Under the pieces are notes generated by a model. It was not told the DNA's origin, did no database searches, and saw only the letters and a list, made by a program, of their open reading frames with translations. Of a stretch of 64,000 nt of DNA, positions 1 through 10,942 are shown one piece after another. The stretch's first letter is position 1, and each line of letters starts with the position of its first letter. Origin of the DNA: Saccharum officinarum. Lineage: Eukaryota > Streptophyta > Magnoliopsida > Poales > Poaceae. The stretch is taken from positions 16,841,511 through 16,905,510 of the forward strand of contig CM036159.1 in NCBI GenBank assembly GCA_020631735.1, in the 5' to 3' direction. Made by a program: the position numbers and the translations under genes.

Positions 1-700
1 CATTTCGACAAAGGCAGAGTCCACGTGCTTCACAAAGGTATATGGAACCTTTTCATCGAACCATGTCTATACACCTGGGTTCTTAGGGATTATGAGGTCC
101 AAGTGTCGTATTGGTCTCAAACTTTTTCTTAGGCTTGCAAATGCCCTATGTGAAGCAACCGTCAAGTTTGAGATTTTTCCGAATTGGTTTGGTACTTTTT
201 TCGGTTTAATTGAATTTCAGCGCAACTTCACCGAGTAATTCTACGTTGAACTGTGTCTATCCTAGAAAAGAGCCCGAATGATGCCAAACTTTGCCACATG
301 GTCTCTTATGCCCTAGGAGACAAGTATTTGTCGAGGTTGATGCAAAATTCCAGTGTTTTCGATCGGTAATTCACCATATTTTGTCTCATGCAGCACGAAG
401 AGAAATATAATAATAAAAATAATTTTCAGAAAAACCTAAGATCTTGAGTGGGACTATATTTTGGGTGCAAATGACTACTAATAAAATTTCAAGCCATTTC
501 GACAAAGGCGAAGTCCACATGCTTCACAGAGGTATATGAAACCCTTCATCGAACCATGACTGTACACTTTGGTTCTCAGAAATTCCAGGGTTCATATGCA
601 TTCCAGCATTGTATTGGTCTCAAACTTTTTTTCACAAAGCGTTTGAGATTTTTTTAATTGGTTTGGTACTTTTTTCTGATTTAATGAATTTCCGATTTTT
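1..700. repeat. Diverged tandem duplication, period about 493 bp
   Basis: The segment starting at base 1 (CATTTCGACAAAGGC, then a CTTCACAAAGGTATATG-like stretch and a TCGAACCATG-like stretch) recurs from about 493 with scattered substitutions. The first copy is cut by the window edge. No coding potential is visible. The sequence just downstream (900-1096) is a CACTA subterminal array, so this may be interior CACTA sequence, but that is inference. Confidence 0.5.
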
Positions 701-901
701 TACAATATGTTGTGAATATTTAAAAGAAAAAATAAAATATTTATGTTACATATTTTTCATGTGTGCAATAAAGCCAAAGCAACTCTAGTTATTTTTTAAA
801 AGATTTTATGACTTCTATGTAATTTACTGCACATATAACTAGACTTTAGACATTAAATAAAATAAAATATTAAAAAAATCGAAATTTTCGCGCCTACATT
901 T

Positions 902-1096
902 TCGTTGCCCGCCAAAATATAGCTAGGTCAGACCTTTACTCCCGGTTGATATTACAAACCGGGAGTAAAGGACTTTTAGTCCCGGGTGGATTTAGGAACC
1001 GGGAGTAAAAGTCTGGACCTTTACTCCCGGTTGATATTACAAGCCGGGAGTAAAGGACTTTTAGTCCCGGGTGGATTTAGGAACCGGGAGTAAAAG
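902..1096. repeat. CACTA-type subterminal array (left cluster)
   Basis: Alternating direct and inverted copies of TTTACTCCCGGTTGATATTAC / CCGGGAGTAAAGG, with TTTAGTCCCGGGTGG variants, form two long units of about 100 bp (about 928-1015 and 1018-1096). This TACTCCCGG/TAGTCCCGG motif is typical of subterminal repeats in grass CACTA transposons, which bind the element's own transposase. No CACTA terminus is seen to the left, so the element must extend or be broken there. Confidence 0.6.
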
Positions 1097-3498
1097 TCTC
1101 TAGTATATTACCAGCCCCTTCTCCTTCCCCCGTCCGCCTGGCTGCTCTCCAATTCTCTCGATCCGATCTGCGCTGCCGTCCGCCCGTCCGGGTCCTGCTT
1201 TCGGACGCCCGAGCTCTGGATTGTTTCCAGGCAGTTGATGCAATGAAGTTAAACATGATTCACTTGTAGTCCAGCGAGTACCTATTACTCTGGAAGTTCG
1301 GATGGCAGCAAGGCAAGGTTTCCTTGATTTTTCTCTCTTCTCTCGCCGCTGGAGACAACATCTTCAGGTGAACAGTCCTGCAATACAACACCCTTCTGCC
1401 ATCCACAGTCTATTTTCGAAGGGCTTGGATTCTTGATTAATCTAATATATTTTTGTGCTTTTTCGGATGTCCCATTGAGGCCTGCCATGACGAATTAGGC
1501 TTGGATTTCCTGTTGTAGACGTCTGAATGCTCAACTTATCCGTAGTTGTCCTGTGTCAGGCATACCTGTTCGTTCATATTGCCCATCGTCTTCATTGGGT
1601 GTGTGATAGTGTGGAACCAAAATTTTCTAACACTCTTGTAACTTTGATTGCTTTTGTATTTACTGCATGTATCTGTGTTTTCTAATTAGCATAAATTTTG
1701 ATTCATTCATGTAACTCAGGGACCGGCTCTAGAAAAGCTTGTTTATGATAACTTTGTTTGATTATTATGGGGTTATCCTTCAGTTACTCTATTTATTTGA
1801 ACCGAAGCTACTCTATATCTTCCGTATTAGAAAATAGAATCAGATGACCATATAACCCTGCTGTGTTTAGTGCTTGCGAGCTCTGGCAGTACTATTCTTG
1901 TTTTCACCAAATTATCGTCATAATTAGTTTGTCAGATAGCTTTGGTGGTGCATAACTACATGAGCCTGTAACTGTGATGCGAGGATGCAGAAATCCCTAT
2001 TTATCTTATTATATGATTATAGTAGTTAATTCTCTGTCTGACAATACTTCTAATCCAGTATAAAAAAGTTTCTACTTTTTTAACTGGACAATGATAGAAA
2101 CTAATCTGAACTACTATAGTTTTTGGTTAGAAATCCATGTGCGGTCAATTTACACTTTGTAGTTTTTGTTGGAAGTTCATGCACTTATGCAGTCCTGCTT
2201 GAGTGTAGTTGTTGGAAGTTTTTTAAGGAGACAGAAGGGAGGTTGCCAATACAGAGGTACTGTATCTGCTTGAGTTTAGTTCCACTTGTGAAAAGCTCAG
2301 GTTTACTTGTAAATGCTCTTTTTTTGAGATTTATAATGAGCAGATTCTGGATCGGCTCAACCCAAATTTTGTAAACTTGCAGGTAGTTTATTCATGGATT
2401 CAGTTATAGTTATACAGATCTTTATTGATTTTGCATGACTTATGTTCAAGTTACAATAACATGTATACAACCATGAGAACTATCTCTGTTTTGCATTTTT
2501 TTCTTGCAGCAAGAGTCAGGTTACATAGTTACAAGTATCTAACTGACGGTTGCTGTTATATGCAGAGATGACCTATTAGGTTTGTTTCAGAGAAACGATC
2601 TCTGTCATTTCTTAAATTAGATGGCTGCAGCAGGCTATGGTGCGTCAGTATTAGTTCTGCAAAGTTGAGTAAGTCTTAGCTTCTCAGTTCTAGCTATAAG
2701 CGAATGCAAATTGTAAAGATTGAAAATTGGATAAATGGTGGTAATAAAGTTGAAGATGGAGTCTAGGGCTATCTGCAGATATCTCTAGCTTCCATTTTTC
2801 ACTCACTCTGATTTTTTTCCCGAAAGTTTTACTGTGCAACTTACAATTGGCTGCAAGTTCAGATCTATATATGTAGCAGAAAATTTGGTCTTAGATTGTC
2901 CTATAAGAAATTGAAAAAATTGTAGACAGAAAAATAGTTAAATGGCTTGCTCTCTGCATATATATATGCACATGACATGCTATAGGTTGCTAGCTATTTC
3001 TAAATTTGAGGATGGAAGAAGATTTTGCAGCTACTGGAAGTTTAGCCATGGGAGCAGATTTTGCAGCTTCTGAAAATTTTATTGAGCCAAGGGTGTAATT
3101 TAGCCCATTTGTACACTGGGGTTTTGTGTGCTTGTGATTTTCACATCTAACCTACTGTAGAAACTTTGTTAAGTTTCTGAAGATCAGCCCAGAGGGTAAG
3201 GTGCATGTGTATCACGGTGCTGATGGCAAATGGATTCCTAATTCTGATGTGATCACCCAAGTCATTGAGTAGAAGTACCCAACTCCATCTCTGATCACCT
3301 CTCAATGCAGTAAGTTCAACTGGTGCTTGTTTATGAAGATCCTTGCTATATATAGCTCTATAATTTTCATAGGAGTTACCTCCTAAAGGAATAGAAAGTA
3401 ATGCATTTATCTATCATGCAATTGATTTTTAGCCGTTTTGTTGTTTTTATGTGCAAACCTGAAATAAAGCCGTGGCGTTAGCACGGGCATTGTACTAG
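1097..3498 (+). mobile_element. Helitron-like segment carrying gene fragments
   Basis: The 3' boundary has the Helitron signature: a short hairpin (CCGTG...CACGG, about 3470-3485), a spacer of about 10 bp, then CTAG (3495-3498) followed by T. The 5' boundary candidate is TCTCTAGTATATTA at 1097, which fits the TC(T/C)..TA start but is preceded by G rather than the usual A. Inside are a GC-rich exon-like block (about 1130-1230) and a DHAR exon with splice sites. No RepHel gene is present, so it would be non-autonomous. One caution: the sequence right of 3499 resembles half of a common grass MITE whose other half is not found left of 1097. Confidence 0.45.
3161..3309 (+). pseudogene. Captured exon of dehydroascorbate reductase (DHAR, GST superfamily)
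   Basis: The conceptual translation contains FLKISPEGKV, DGKWIPNSDVITQVIE and KYPTPSL, the well-known N-terminal thioredoxin-fold region of plant DHAR, which reduces dehydroascorbate with glutathione. A TAG at 3269-3271 breaks the frame directly after VITQVIE. An upstream CTGTAG and a downstream GTAAGT (3310) look like the original acceptor and donor, so the piece was captured as genomic DNA rather than as a retrocopy. No other DHAR exon was recognised nearby. It lies inside a Helitron-like segment. It is a non-functional fragment. Confidence 0.75.
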
Positions 3499-4388
3499 TC
3501 TAATTAGTCCATGATTGGACACTAATTACCAAATACAAACGAAAGAGTTACTGTGCTTCCAAAAATTTTACAGGGTCATCTAAACACACCCAAAGCAAAA
3601 GAAATTACTACTTGACTGCAGCTCTATTCTCAATGCCGTGAAGTCTAGAGAAGCATGCAAAGTATCGGGCAGCGTGTTGTAGCCTGCAGCCTTGCAGCGC
3701 TGAGTGTGCAACTGGTACCGAGATAGCCGGCATTCAAATTCCGCCCGGAACACCACGGAACGGCCGAAATGGCCGGTATTTTAGCCGGTATGGGATTGAG
3801 TCATTTGCATTCCGTTCTGACCGGTGGAACGGGGTATACCGGTCATTCCGTCCCATTCCGGAACGGAATTGATAAGTAAGGAAAAAGTACGTATCTAAAT
3901 ACTACTACTTTTTCTTGATTTATCATTATTCTTGATATATATACTAATAATTTTTCTTTTACTCAAATTGTAGACTAGACATTTGAAAGAGAAGACCCTG
4001 CAAATACACCATCTCAAAGCAATGCAAGAGACGATAGCAGGATTTCTTAATGAATAGGTCTTAAAGCCCAGCGCCGAGTTCTACTTTAACCCCGATGAAC
4101 AATGGCTTCCAAAAAACTAGGGTCATGATAACTTTATTTTGAATGTAATGGGTCATGACAACTTGTTATCGGATCCAAAGGGTGGACACGACGATGAAAG
4201 TATACAATGCAAGCTTGTATTATATATGGTGCACAAATTATTTGTATATACTTTCTTTTTAGTTGGGTTACTTGCGTACATTGCTCGAAACCAAACTTTA
4301 CTATATGCATGTGTATGCATATATTATTTGTAGGGCAAAAATCATATACGAAAACCTATTTTAAAACCATAATAAATTATGAATTGAA
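3499..4388. other. Intergenic/TE sequence without a gene
   Basis: Apart from the MITE half, this holds a CCGGT/GGAACGG-rich palindromic stretch (about 3725-3865) resembling subterminal DNA of hAT-type elements, then AT-rich sequence. The short open frames at 4139-4392 have no recognisable content. Confidence 0.3.
3505..3600. mobile_element. Partial MITE (right half)
   Basis: TTAGTCCATGATTGGACAC followed by TTTACAGGGTCATCTAAACA is the right half of a very common grass MITE whose terminus reads TGTTTAGATGACCCTGTAAA in the other direction. The left half is missing. It abuts the Helitron-like 3' end. Recognition of the family is from general knowledge. Confidence 0.4.
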
Positions 4389-4404
4389 ATGAAAAAAGAA
4401 AAAA

Positions 4405-4625
4405 AGACTTTTACTCCCGGTTGGTATTACCAACCGGGAGTAAAGGTGTCTGCCAGGCCACGAGCCCAACTGACTCTTTACTCCCGGTTGGTAATACCAA
4501 CCGGGAGTAAAAGTCCCCCTTTACTCCCGGTTGTGAACCTTTACTCCCGAAAACGTACTCCCGGTTGGGCAACCGGGAGTAAAGGGGGTTACCAACCGGG
4601 AGTATATGTCATTCCTGTACTAGTG
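4405..4625 (-). mobile_element. CACTA transposon terminus with subterminal repeats
   Basis: Read on the minus strand, this end begins CACTAGTACAGGAATGACAT (4625 downward). Several inverted and direct copies of ACTCCCGGTTGG / CCAACCGGGAGTA follow. The CACTA pentanucleotide terminus followed by subterminal repeats identifies an En/Spm-type element end. The next three bases (AGT, 4626-4628) would be one copy of the 3-bp target duplication. The matching opposite terminus is not seen in the window. Confidence 0.7.
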
Positions 4626-5079
4626 AGTGGATGCCGGCGAGCAGTGGTGGCGGGGCCAGGATTTGAAACCAAGGTAGTCCTAGTTAGAATTTTCATATGC
4701 AATATGCTAAAATAGAATAAAAATTTTGGTATACATGACTATAAATTGACCAAATTGCAATAACACATTTAAAAGGTTCGAAACTTACACAGATAGGTAT
4801 GCTTGCTTTCTTAATAAGCAGGGCTTACCTCGGCCAAAAAAAAAAAACTTACACAAATACTAGGTCAAAAACTTAACAAATAGATCATACATAAGAAATT
4901 CCATTCAATTCTATGCTCCAATTTCATTCGCAAGAACAAATCCCTAACCAATAATAATGAATCACACACCAATTTCACATATACACAATTCTTAAGCCCA
5001 AATTTACAGTCCAGTACTCACTGTCCAAACCCTAGGGTATAAAATTTGGGAGAGCTCAGAACTTCAAAAGAACACTCAC

Positions 5080-5538
5080 CGGTCCAGGGGCTCTGGCGCG
5101 CTGCTCTGCAGCTTGGCGCACCGGCGGCCGTCTCCGGTGGCGCGCAGCCTGCTCGCTCGGCACCTCAGCGGCTCAGCCACGCGGGGCGCGGCGCCGAAAT
5201 GGGCGTGCCGCAGAGTCTCGGCGACGGCGACCAGCGCCAGGCCCAGGCGGGACGGCGGCCGGCGGGGTGCCGGCGCTTGGGAGTCGAGGGTCTGGGGAGA
5301 AACCGGGACGTCGAGGGTCTGCGAAACGGGGGCTTTTGGGATGGGGGTCGTCCCCGCGGCCCACTCGCAGTTAGGACTCGGATTGCTATGGGCCTTGATC
5401 TCGGAGCTGGCCTCTGGATGAGAGTTGGCCCAGAACTGTGTAATCGGTTCTGACGCCGACGTGGCAAACGAGTAGTCAAATCCTCATGCGATTCTCGCTG
5501 CAATTGTGTAATGGAACGCCGTACCCGTACGGCCATAA
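5080..5538 (-). other. GC-rich exon-like block ending in a splice donor
   Basis: This GC-rich block is open in several frames on both strands, so no reading frame can be chosen. On the minus strand it ends with a good donor (GGACCG|GTGAGTG at 5080/5079), followed by AT-richer DNA, as in a first exon and intron of a plant gene. It directly borders the LINE insertion (TSD from 5539). It may be the remnant of a host gene that received the LINE. I do not recognise the product. Confidence 0.25.
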
Positions 5539-5702
5539 TACCTGAGTAAAAAAGAATTTGAAAGATCCGTTACCATCATTCTTTGATACAAGATAAGAGC
5601 AAATTACATGACTAGTTAGCTGCACAAAACGAGCCACTACTACATTTGCACTCAGGACTCAGATGCATAGTCCCAAGCCACCCCTGAGTTTCTAAAGGCG
5701 AT

Positions 5703-5994
5703 TCACATGATTAACAATAGACAACAAGTAATGGGGTGCTTCCCCAGGGGAAACACTTGTGGCAACAGATTCTGCCGAGCAGACAGCGCTGGTATAAGCT
5801 GCTCCAAATTTTTGTTCCCTGCTAGTATCCAATTGCGCGCTTCATCTTGAATGGAATGCACTATTTGCTGGACAGTTTTGAGTGTTTTCTTGAAAACCCG
5901 GTTGTTCCTCTCTAGCCATAGCTCCCAGATCGTTAGAGTAATCACCGATCTCAACCTAGGCCGAGCTGAAGGAGATGCCTCAGCGATCAGCGCA
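5703..5994 (-). pseudogene. LINE ORF2 extreme C-terminus (fragment beyond the inserted LTR)
   Basis: The minus-strand translation SVITLTIWELWLERNNRVF, followed by IQDEARNWILAGNKNL, is the conserved tail found after the zf-RVT domain in plant L1 elements (usually W.IW.ERN.RVF). It ends at a stop at 5703-5705. The 150 bp left of it are LINE 3' untranslated sequence. It joins the RT fragment at 20604 across the TSD GCGCA. Confidence 0.75.
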
Positions 5995-8900
5995 TATCAC
6001 AGAACCTCCTAATTATGATGATCCATATTTACCTATCATTGTCATAATGACCTCTGACAGTCGTACTTATGTTCCTCGTAACTTAAAAGGGTTGTTTTCC
6101 TCCGAATAGGATCCAATCACAGGAGTATTGCAATATTACAACAGTTTATTCAAAATATCATCAGAGTAAAGTAGCGGAAGTCTTACAATAACTTAAGTTT
6201 ACAAACCATAGTTTCCAAACCTCAAACCTTATGTAGCATTATTACAAACCGTTAGTAAAGAAGTATCAGTATTAACTTTATTACAAGCACACATACGAGA
6301 TGCCTTGCCCAGAGGCCACACAATCTACTCGTCGTCACTTTCTTCAGCCACAACGGTCAGGCAACAATGCTCAAAAGCAGACTTGTTCATAAACCGCACC
6401 TGCAACAAGGGGTTCAACAAACCCTGAGTACGAGAGTACTCAACAAGACTTACCCGACTAAGAAAAAGACTTCAAGGGCATGCTAGCTTTAGGGAATCAA
6501 GGTACGGGTATTCCAGAATCAAATTTTCTTTTGCAGAAAAGCTTACTAAAGTAAATCCTTACCTTCAATATTTTACTTTTATCATTGATGGTTTATTAAC
6601 CAATTCTAGGTGATCCTAATCTAGATCAAAGTAATTCTCATCAAGACCTTTCTCATTCTTTCTTTCAATTCTAGTTCTTAACTACGATGTAAGTCAGGCG
6701 ATCGAGTCTCCATAACCGAGGAGCAACGACGATTCGAACCGATTATACCCAGCTGGGGATCTCAAACCACACGGTATATGTAGAACCGAATCTGACATAT
6801 GCCAACCCTCATTTAGATCTCCCAAAACCAGAACGTGTCCATCGCCACCCGAGAGTACAGTACTCCTCGAACTCGGCCTGATTCTAGCCCCGAGGGTACA
6901 CGCTACTCTCGCCATCTCTTCACTCCCAGTGCGAGGTTAGACGTTTTCGAAATGGAATCACCAACATTTTGGGCTTACCCAAGGTATGAGGCTAGTTGCA
7001 AAGTCTCGAAACACAAACGGGCTTACAACGAACGGTCCTTAGTCGACAAGGCGAAAACACTACATTGAGACTCATTTCCCAGTGCATGTTAGCAGTGGCC
7101 AAACCACCCGCCCGATCTTTCAAGTTCATTCTCATCTTTTAATATTCATTAAGTATGCCGTCATGTCTATGTAAACATTCATTTAAAAAGCTGAACTCAT
7201 AAGCATAGCAAGCATACTGCACATTTTTAGTAAAACAGGTATCAAGGTTGATATCGCAATAATCAAGGATGGCAATGCAGCAATTAGGTTATCACTCAAC
7301 TCCTAATTACTTAATGCAGTAAACCATAGTAATAATAATAAAGATTTGTAAAACTCAAGGTAGGATTTAAATGCACCGGGGCTTGCCTTGCTCTGACACG
7401 ACGACTGACTCGGACTCGAGGACTCCGACTTCCGGTCCAGAACCCACCAATGACAACTCTTCTCCGGAGGCTTGCTCGGCAACTTCAACTTCTTTGAAAG
7501 CGGGAACTACACGAGTATAGAACATGCCTCAACATGATGCTCGATGATAAATATGATGCTTGATGATGATATGCCACGGTTTACGACTTAAGTACAACTT
7601 TCCTTCGCGGTATAGTCGTAAAACAGTAAAACCTACTAACTAATAGCGATAACTTAGGCGATACTAGCTTTTATTACCAAGTATGTTACTAACGAGCTCA
7701 AACATAAAATTAAGGTGCCAAAGATCACCAAGGATTAGTGACCTAAGGACATCACTCAATCAAAAGGGCACACAACACTTAAAGTTATCAATTTAACATT
7801 TATTTAACATTTAATTAATTAGGACATAATTAATATTTGATCATACTTCATCTAAACAAGCTTAAACTTTTTCTATGGATTAATCATGACCTAAAACAGT
7901 GTCAAAATAAATTTCATGATTTTTAGATTAATAATTTAATTATTAAAATTCATGGAAGTTGCATTTAATATTTAATGGAACTAATTAAATATCCTGCACA
8001 AAGTAATCAAATTTAGCATGTAATATTTTTCCTAGGTAGTTTACACCTTGAAAAGCTTACACAAAATTTTTCATGATTTTTGGAGCTCTACAGAATTTTT
8101 AATGAAATAAACAAATATCAGTACTATTCATATTTTTGAAAAAGAAAAACAAAATTTACTCGGGCCGACTCCCTTCTCTGGCTCAGCCCAGCAGAGCGGC
8201 CCGCTCGCGCGCTCGCCCGCGCAGCCCAGTGACGCGCGCGGCCCAGCAGCCGGCCCAGCGACGCGCCCGCGCTCGCGGCTCTCTCTCTCGCTCGCTGACA
8301 GCCATGCCCCACCTGTCATCGCCTTCCTCCGTCTCCCTCGCTCTCTCCCACGACCCGGCCATGCCCGCGCGGTGGCCGACCGGCGAGCACAGCGTCGGTC
8401 ACCCAACCGAGCGGCTCGACAGCATCAACACGACCTGGCGAATCTATTTTCACTCCTAACGGCTACACTACGACCTCGGACGGACCCTCCCGTCGGCCAT
8501 GGCGGACCGGCGGTCACGGTGACCGGCGTCCCGGCGATCTACTACGGTAGCGTCTAAAGCAAAAGCACGGGGAGCATCAGGAGCTCACAGCGGTTGCAGC
8601 GAAGCACACGGGAAGCTCGGAGCGGCGGTGGAGGATGCTGGCCACGTGAGGCGGCTCGGTCGCCGGAGTTGGGCATGGGAATGGGTGGTGCGGCGGTTCA
8701 GGCGAGAAAACGGCTAGCTCAGGTGGTTTACGAGGTGCGCGAGGGCGAGGCGATCTTGCTGGTGCGGTTTGCATGGCTGGTGGAGGCTCAACGACGGCAG
8801 CGGCGAGCGGCGGAGCTAGCGGCTGAAAGCCCAAGTTTGGTTTTGGTAATTAATGACACCAAGTTGCTAATGCCATGTGTTAAGTGTTTTGAGTTAGGCA

Positions 8901-9489
8901 TAAGCAACGCATGTGATGAAAGTGTACGTGGCAAGGAGTGGTGGCCACAAGATCACAAAGAAATGGTGCATGGACATGAAATGACGATCATGGTGGAGAT
9001 GCACATAATATGATGAACTTGATGATCAAGTGGAGGAGAAAGATCTAAGAGCGCAAGGCAAAGGTATAACCATAGGGTTTTCCTTTTGCCGGTCTAAGTT
9101 GAGTAGAGAAGTGATTGACCGGATTTAGGATACATAGTCGACTATCAAGAGGGGCAATCACGGTTAGCTCGGGAATCAAGTGCCACTAGATCAATGTCTT
9201 GAGCATATGCATTAGGATCTAGTTGAGAACTAACATAACGCCTTGGAAAATGTTTGTGAAATGCTAACACACATGCACTTTGTGGTGTACACTTGGTGGT
9301 GTTAGCACATTTGCGAAGGCGGTGGTGTTTGAGCGGTAATAAGGGGTTTGGGGTTCGCTCTCCCTCCCGCCGAGCGTGCGAGCGCGGGATTCAGGCGTTT
9401 TCGAGAAAATGAAATGCCTATTTTCTATTGCGCCGGAGGCGAGAAAAGGTGGCGAAAGTCCGAAATATTTTTCACTGAAAAACGGCGAT

Positions 9490-10026
9490 CGGACGCTGCA
9501 CCGGACGCGGTCTCGGTTTGACCGGACGCGTCCGGTCAGTTCAACGCAGCGCGAGCTCTAGGGTTTGTGACCGGACGCGGGTCTGGCCTGACCAGCGCGT
9601 CCGGTCAGTACAACTGAGCGTAAGAGAGAAGCGCGCGACCGGCGCGTCCGGTCCTTCACGGGACCGGAGCGTCCGGTCAGGCGTCCAGGAACACAGAGTG
9701 AAGCGGAGTGACGATCGGACGCGCGGCGCGTCCGGTCACGTATGATCGGACGCGTCCGGTCGTAGCTGGAGCTTACTGGAACGCGACCGGACACTGGCAC
9801 TGTCGCGTCCGGTCACTCGTTGAGCGCGTCCGGTCACGTGTGATCTGACGCGTCCGGTCTCAATGGGAGCTTACTGGAACGCGACCGGACGCTGGCACTG
9901 TCGCGTCCGGTCACTCGGTTCAGCGCGTCCGGTCAGGGCAACGGCTAGTTCTGACGCGCACAGTTCACGGTTGTCGTGTAGTGACCGAACGCGTCCGGTC
10001 ACCCTGACCGGAGCGTCCGGTCAGCA
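9490..10026. repeat. Clustered palindromic motif in the 5' LTR
   Basis: By eye there are about 13 copies of GCGTCCGGTC, with inverted GACCGGACGC copies interspersed. Some pair into the perfect 20-bp palindrome TGACCGGACGCGTCCGGTCA (e.g. about 9519-9538). Spacing is irregular (about 20-100 bp). The same block is at 17949-18485 in the 3' LTR. It lies just upstream of the LTR TATA box, so an enhancer-like role is possible. That is inference. Confidence 0.85.
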
Positions 10027-10073
10027 CGATTTTTGCTGCGTCGTCCGTAACGGCTAGCTGCGTACCCCTTCGT

Positions 10074-10081
10074 TATAAATA
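10074..10081 (+). promoter_or_regulatory. LTR TATA box (5' LTR)
   Basis: TATAAATA follows the GC-rich motif block and precedes AT-balanced R/U5-like sequence. It is the likely core promoter of the genomic RNA. The identical box in the 3' LTR is at 18533-18540 and could drive read-out transcription into 19.3 kb and beyond. Confidence 0.7.
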
Positions 10082-10884
10082 GAGGATGTCCTGGGTTTGA
10101 GGGTAACTCTTGCATATTTTGAGATATAGAGACATCCTTTGAGCTAGAGAACAACCCCTCCACTCATCTCTTTGATTGATTGCACATCTTGAGTGAGATT
10201 GAGTGAGATTCAAGTGCTTTGCTTGAGAGTTGCATTCTAGAGGCACTTGATCTTCGAGTTGCTGCGGATTTCTCGTTACTCTTCCGTGTTTCCCGACACG
10301 GTAGACGGCTTGGAGTAGCGGAGGTGGTTGAGCTCGCAATTGGAGATTGTTGGAGCCTTCACCAAGTGTTGTAAGGGGTTCTTGATCCTTCTCCGTGGGA
10401 GTTCGCAAATTGGATACTCTAGTGGACCTCGTGGCTTGGAGGATCCCCATCTTGTGTGCGGTTGTGCGGCGCCCGCCGAGGGCTCAACTCTTGATAGTTG
10501 ATTAGCTCGCGAACTGACAAGTGGGTGCATCGCCACAACGAGGAGTAGCTTGCCGGGAAGCAAGTGAACCTCGGGATAAATTCTTGTGTCATTCTCTTCC
10601 CGAGGATTTCTCTTGTGTGATTGATTGATTGGTACTTCTCATCTCTACACGGCGGTATAATCACTCGAAGCTCTTCTCTCGTTTTACATCTTGTATCTAG
10701 CTTGTTGTTGTTGTAGTGTTTAGTGGATAGCCTTGTACTAGACTTGTGTAGGTGGCTTGCTTAATTAGTTAGAGCTAGTGCATTTTACTCCGCCACCTTT
10801 TATACTAACTTGTGGTTAAGTAATTCTTGTCGAAGTTTTAATTAGGCTATTCACCCCCCCCTCTAGCCATTCGGACCTTACAAG

Positions 10885-10897
10885 TGGTATCGGAGCC
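10885..10897 (+). other. Primer-binding site, initiator tRNA-Met type
   Basis: TGGTATCGGAGCC starts two bases after the 5' LTR. It matches the initiator tRNA-Met primer site usual in plant Copia elements (TGGTATCAGAGC) with one change. Confidence 0.85.
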
Positions 10898-10942
10898 GAG
10901 GCATCGTTTATTTGAGGCTTAACAACCTACGGTGAAAAAGAA

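Larger units (their letters stand above)
8824..10882 (+). repeat. 5' LTR of the Copia element
   Basis: It begins TGAAAGCCCAAG and ends CGGACCTTACA. It contains a GC-rich block (9490-10026) packed with GCGTCCGGTCA motifs, then a TATA box, then the U5 region ending in a C-tract. Both LTRs measure 2059 bp. Confidence 0.95.

Noticed and set aside
5046..5536. Proteins of 102-135 codons in the GC-rich block
   Set aside because: Open on both strands with biased composition; only the splice-donor observation is kept.
6835..7068. 77-codon frame present in both solo LTR 1 and solo LTR 2 (54383-54616)
   Set aside because: It starts with GTG, runs antisense to the LTRs, and its conservation is explained by LTR homology without indels.
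8128..8460. Overlapping GC-rich frames in solo LTR 1
   Set aside because: High-GC LTR sequence, open on both strands, no domain.
9518..9800. Arg-rich frames in the LTR motif block (also 17977-18259)
   Set aside because: Translation of the GCGTCCGGTC repeat; identical shadows occur in both LTRs.
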